Assembly (NCBI GenBank): GCA_900548815.1
Contig: URLR01000082.1
Location: 1-7,335, forward strand
Direction of reading: 5' to 3'
Origin: an uncultured Collinsella sp.
GTDB lineage: Bacteria > Actinomycetota > Coriobacteriia > Coriobacteriales > Coriobacteriaceae
Length of the DNA: 7,335 bases
A model generated the notes under the pieces. The model saw only the letters and a program-made list of their open reading frames with translations, did no database searches and was not told where the DNA came from. The translations under genes and the position numbers were made by a program. Positions 6,690 to 7,335 of the stretch are shown in pieces. Each line of letters begins with the position of its first letter. Position 1 is the stretch's first letter.

Positions 6690-7281
6690 ATGGATGTTTC
6701 AATGCTGACGGTCGCCCTGCTCGCTTGTCCCCTCGTGTTCTCCCTGATTATGGCTGCGCTTCCCAAGACGACGTCCTACAGCGTCTTTGCGGGGCTCAAC
6801 ACCATCTCCGTCGCGGCGACCCTCGTCCTTTCGGTCGTCACCGCGGGAACCATGCTCTCGAGCGGGCAGAATATCGACGCTTTGGGCCTGTGGCTCCATC
6901 TCGATTCGCTCTCGTCGATCTTCGTCCTTCTGGTAGGCATCATCGGGTTCATCACCGGCGTGTACTCCATCTCCTATATCAAGATCGATATCGAGGAGAA
7001 GACCATGCCGGCCGAGCGCACCAAGCAGTACTACGCGCTGTTTAGCCTGTTCGTTTTCACGATGCTGCTCGCCTGCCTGTCCAACAACATCATCCTCACC
7101 TGGGCGGCGGTCGAGGCCACCACGCTGTCGACCGTGTTCCTCGTGGGCATCTATAAGAACAAGCAGGCGCTCGAGGCGTCTTGGAAGTACGCGATGGTCT
7201 GCACCGCCGGCGTGGCCTTCGGCCTGTTCGGCACGCTGCTCATCTACGCGAACGCCGCCGATATCATGCCCAACGCGCATG
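6690..7281 (+). CDS. hyfF: Hydrogenase-4 component F, antiporter-like membrane subunit (N-terminal fragment, 3' truncated)
   Basis: The frame from ATG 6690 is open to the end of the genuine sequence and gives 197 residues of a protein that is about 526 in E. coli. It is a NuoL/M/N-family membrane subunit, the third antiporter-like one here. Matches to E. coli HyfF include LGLWLHLDSL, GIIGFITGVYSISYI, LSNNIILTWAAVEATTLS with E142 in a membrane helix, FLVGIYKNK, LEASWKYAMVCT and GVAFGLFGTLLIYANAA. The fragment ends before the lysine- and histidine-containing helices. GAAGGGG (6677-6683) lies 6 nt before the ATG, within the 3' end of hyfE. The truncation is caused by adapter at 7282, not by a mutation, and the frame has no stop in the adapter, so automatic translation would append false residues. 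Confidence 0.92.
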
Positions 7282-7335
7282 CTGTCTCTTATACACATCT
7301 CCGAGCCCACGAGACGGACTCCTCTCTCGTATGCC
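7282..7335 (-). other. Illumina Nextera i7/Read 2 adapter contamination (right end)
   Basis: This is the reverse complement of the left adapter. The mosaic end is at 7282-7300, the Read 2 stem at 7301-7315, the i7 index (GGACTCCT) at 7316-7323, and the start of the P7 primer at 7324-7335. The first P7 base is C where A is expected, probably a sequencing error. Genuine sequence ends at 7281. Read in the hyfF frame, the adapter has no stop and adds a false peptide (AVSYTHLRAHET...) to the truncated protein. Confidence 0.98.

Noticed and set aside
6699..7310. A minus-strand frame of 203 codons opposite hyfF beginning in the right adapter.
   Set aside because: Its start and first residues are adapter-encoded, and the rest is a shadow of hyfF.
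1..7335. Terminal inverted repeats with a Tn5 mosaic end, as if the window were a transposon or linear element.
   Set aside because: The repeats are exactly Nextera adapter plus i7 index and P7 primer. No transposase or genuine element end is present.

Overview
This window is a GC-rich, densely coding fragment of a formate hydrogenlyase locus of the hydrogenase-4 (Hyf) type. All genes are on the plus strand, in the order 'fdhF - hyfA - hyfB - hyfC - hyfD - hyfE - hyfF'. The first and last genes are cut by the window ends. High GC, strong G/C preference at third codon positions and an anaerobic fermentation locus would suit a gut actinobacterium of the Coriobacteriia (Collinsella-like). That placement is an inference from composition and gene content, not from a marker gene. 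The proteins are clear homologues of the E. coli Hyf subunits, but here fdhF sits directly beside hyf, whereas in E. coli it is elsewhere on the chromosome.

Layout: 1-45 and 7282-7335 are synthetic Illumina Nextera adapter, not biology. They form a terminal inverted repeat and include the i7 index. 46-900 is the C-terminal part of a formate dehydrogenase H-like molybdopterin oxidoreductase. 901-978 is the only sizeable gap and holds a strong terminator-like GC hairpin plus the hyfA ribosome binding site. 979-1596 encodes HyfA, a ferredoxin-like protein with four [4Fe-4S] motifs. 1589-3607 is HyfB and 3625-4548 is HyfC. 4565-6022 is HyfD, 6033-6686 is HyfE and 6690-7281 is the N-terminal part of HyfF. 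From hyfA to hyfF the genes overlap or are separated by 17 nt or less, so they look like one transcription unit.

How they work together (established for the family): FdhF oxidises formate to CO2. Electrons pass through HyfA-type iron-sulfur proteins to a membrane-anchored [NiFe] hydrogenase that makes H2. The membrane arm here resembles the proton-pumping arm of complex I: HyfB, HyfD and HyfF are antiporter-like (NuoL/M/N-type), HyfC is NuoH-like and HyfE has a NuoK-like part. The catalytic hydrogenase subunits (HyfG large, HyfI small), HyfH, and any regulator or maturation genes would lie downstream and are not in the window. The formate hydrogenlyase assignment therefore rests on gene order and subunit identity.

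I found no tRNA, rRNA, CRISPR, genuine mobile element or undescribed system. The points most worth a second look are the adapter ends, the hairpin between fdhF and hyfA, the fdhF-hyf linkage, and the exclusive use of TAG as stop codon in all six complete 3' ends.
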